Of a stretch of 6,775 nt of DNA, positions 5,936 to 6,775 are shown piece by piece (the stretch's first letter is position 1; the number at the start of each line of letters is the position of its first letter). Made by a program: the position numbers and the translations under genes. The notes under the pieces are model-generated. The model had not been told where the DNA came from. It ran no database searches and worked only from the letters and a program-made list of their open reading frames with translations. Origin of the DNA: Thermodesulfovibrionales bacterium (GTDB taxonomy: Bacteria; Nitrospirota; Thermodesulfovibrionia; Thermodesulfovibrionales; SM23-35); NCBI GenBank assembly GCA_022865525.1, contig JALHSV010000575.1:1-6775 (forward strand), given 5' to 3'.

Positions 5936-6775
5936 ATGATTAAATTTACCGAAAGGGCTCCCTATGCGCCGGTGGAATACCTGTATGATGTTGAGGAGAT
6001 TCTCTATAAGGGGAAAAGCGCATTTCAGGATATTATGGTTATCAGAAATCCTTATTACGGAAAGATGCTGATCCTGGATGACGTTGTTCAGATAACCGAA
6101 CGGGACGAATTTTTCTACCATGAAATGCTGACCCATGTCGTTATGCATGCACATCCAAATCCTAAGAAAGTTATCGTCATCGGAGGTGGTGACGGTGGAG
6201 TTGTGAGAGAGGTTCTGAAACACAAGACCATCGAAAAAGTCTATTTCGTGGAAATCGATGAAGAAGTGATCAATATCTCAAAGAGATTTTTCCCGTCTGT
6301 ATCTTCGGGAGTAGATGACCCCCGTGTCGAAATCAAGATTATGGATGGTGCAGATTTTGTCGCAAAGCGAAAGGCTGCCGACATAGATGCTGTTATTATC
6401 GATTCTACAGATATCATCGGCTTTGCGCGAAGTCTTTTTACCCCGGAATTCTTCACGTCAGTCAAGAATTGCCTTACAGATCCTGGTCTGTTCGTCACCC
6501 ATACAGAGTCGCTTCACTTTCACAAGGATATGGTTATCGAAATCCAGGAAGCACTGAAAAACGTCTTTCCGCTGGTCGATCTCTATACCGCCGCCATTGC
6601 GACATACCCGGGCAACTGGTGGGCTTTTGCTGTGGCGTCGAAAGGAGAGTCTCCCCGTGAGATTCGCAATAAGGGGAAAATCAAGGCAAAGTACTACAGT
6701 CATGAAGTTCATCAGCAGTCATTCATCCCCAGGGGTATGTATGAGAGGCTGATGAAAAGGGAACTGGAATGGTGA
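5936..6775 (+). CDS. speE: Spermidine synthase (putrescine aminopropyltransferase)
   Basis: The 279-aa cytosolic enzyme transfers the aminopropyl group of decarboxylated S-adenosylmethionine to putrescine. The N-terminal beta domain contains L-I-L-D-D-V-V-Q52-x-T-E-x-D-E and Y61-H-E-M-L-T-H. The Rossmann-like domain carries G83-G-G-D-G-G88, then V-E106-I-D, then the acidic catalytic site D156-S-T-D159. The usual D-P-x-G-P-A after that site is replaced by D-I-I-G-F-A. P225-G-N-W-W-A-F and the C-terminal Y-Y-S-H-E-V-H-Q-Q-S-F-I-P are in place. Length is normal (about 280-290 aa). The ATG follows an AAAGGA ribosome-binding site (5924-5929) with 6 nt spacing and lies 14 nt after the ornithine decarboxylase stop. 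The TGA is the last codon of the window, so the gene is complete. A different amine acceptor cannot be excluded, but the adjacent putrescine-forming enzyme supports spermidine synthesis. Confidence 0.95.
   Translation: MIKFTERAPYAPVEYLYDVEEILYKGKSAFQDIMVIRNPYYGKMLILDDVVQITERDEFFYHEMLTHVVMHAHPNPKKVIVIGGGDGGVVREVLKHKTIEKVYFVEIDEEVINISKRFFPSVSSGVDDPRVEIKIMDGADFVAKRKAADIDAVIIDSTDIIGFARSLFTPEFFTSVKNCLTDPGLFVTHTESLHFHKDMVIEIQEALKNVFPLVDLYTAAIATYPGNWWAFAVASKGESPREIRNKGKIKAKYYSHEVHQQSFIPRGMYERLMKRELEW

Noticed and set aside
5289..5936. Long minus-strand open frame (215 codons) opposite the decarboxylase gene
   Set aside because: It is antisense to a gene with clear catalytic motifs, its translation shows no recognisable domain, and no minus-strand ribosome-binding site or neighbour supports it.
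5929..5943. Four-codon mini-ORF (ATG at 5929) overlapping the speE start as a leader peptide
   Set aside because: Its ATG overlaps the Shine-Dalgarno sequence itself, leaving no spacing; it is most likely chance.

Overview
The window is a compact, one-direction run of plus-strand genes from an uncultured-looking Gram-negative type bacterium. Base composition is moderate (mid-40s % GC by eye). Nitrospirota or a Desulfobacterota-like lineage is my best guess. It rests on the protein style, the ispA-dxs-tlyA order, and a palindromic C/G-rich repeat (read as NPPFPPFTKGG) that I associate with such genomes. The phylum is inference; no rRNA marker is present.

Region 1 (1-406) is the tail of a HEPN/MNT two-gene module. 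The last 35 codons of a HEPN-type gene overlap by 25 nt the start of a complete 106-aa minimal nucleotidyltransferase. This looks like a HepT/MntA-type toxin-antitoxin pair whose toxin is cut by the window edge.

Region 2 (414-4074) is an isoprenoid/rRNA-modification block. It holds a short-chain polyprenyl diphosphate synthase (ispA), 1-deoxy-D-xylulose-5-phosphate synthase (dxs) and a TlyA-family S4/FtsJ-like rRNA 2'-O-methyltransferase, joined by 1-4 nt overlaps. Dxs feeds the MEP pathway, whose C5 products IspA condenses. The ispA gene carries an in-frame insertion of about 40 codons containing a nested palindrome with C6, C7, G6 and G8 runs. This is the most striking sequence oddity in the window.

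Region 3 (4080-6775) holds a cysteine-free helical-repeat protein of unknown function (LRV/HEAT-like), a fold-type III PLP decarboxylase that reads as ornithine decarboxylase, and spermidine synthase (speE). The last two make putrescine and then spermidine. The aminopropyl donor enzyme (speD) is not in view. speE ends exactly at the last base.

All gaps between genes are 14 nt or less, so one long transcript is likely. No internal terminator, tRNA, CRISPR array or transposase was seen, and no stretch over 300 nt lacks a gene. Most of the window is ordinary core metabolism. The parts worth a second look are the HEPN/MNT module at the operon mouth, the repeat inserted in ispA, and the uncharacterised repeat protein between the methyltransferase and the polyamine genes.
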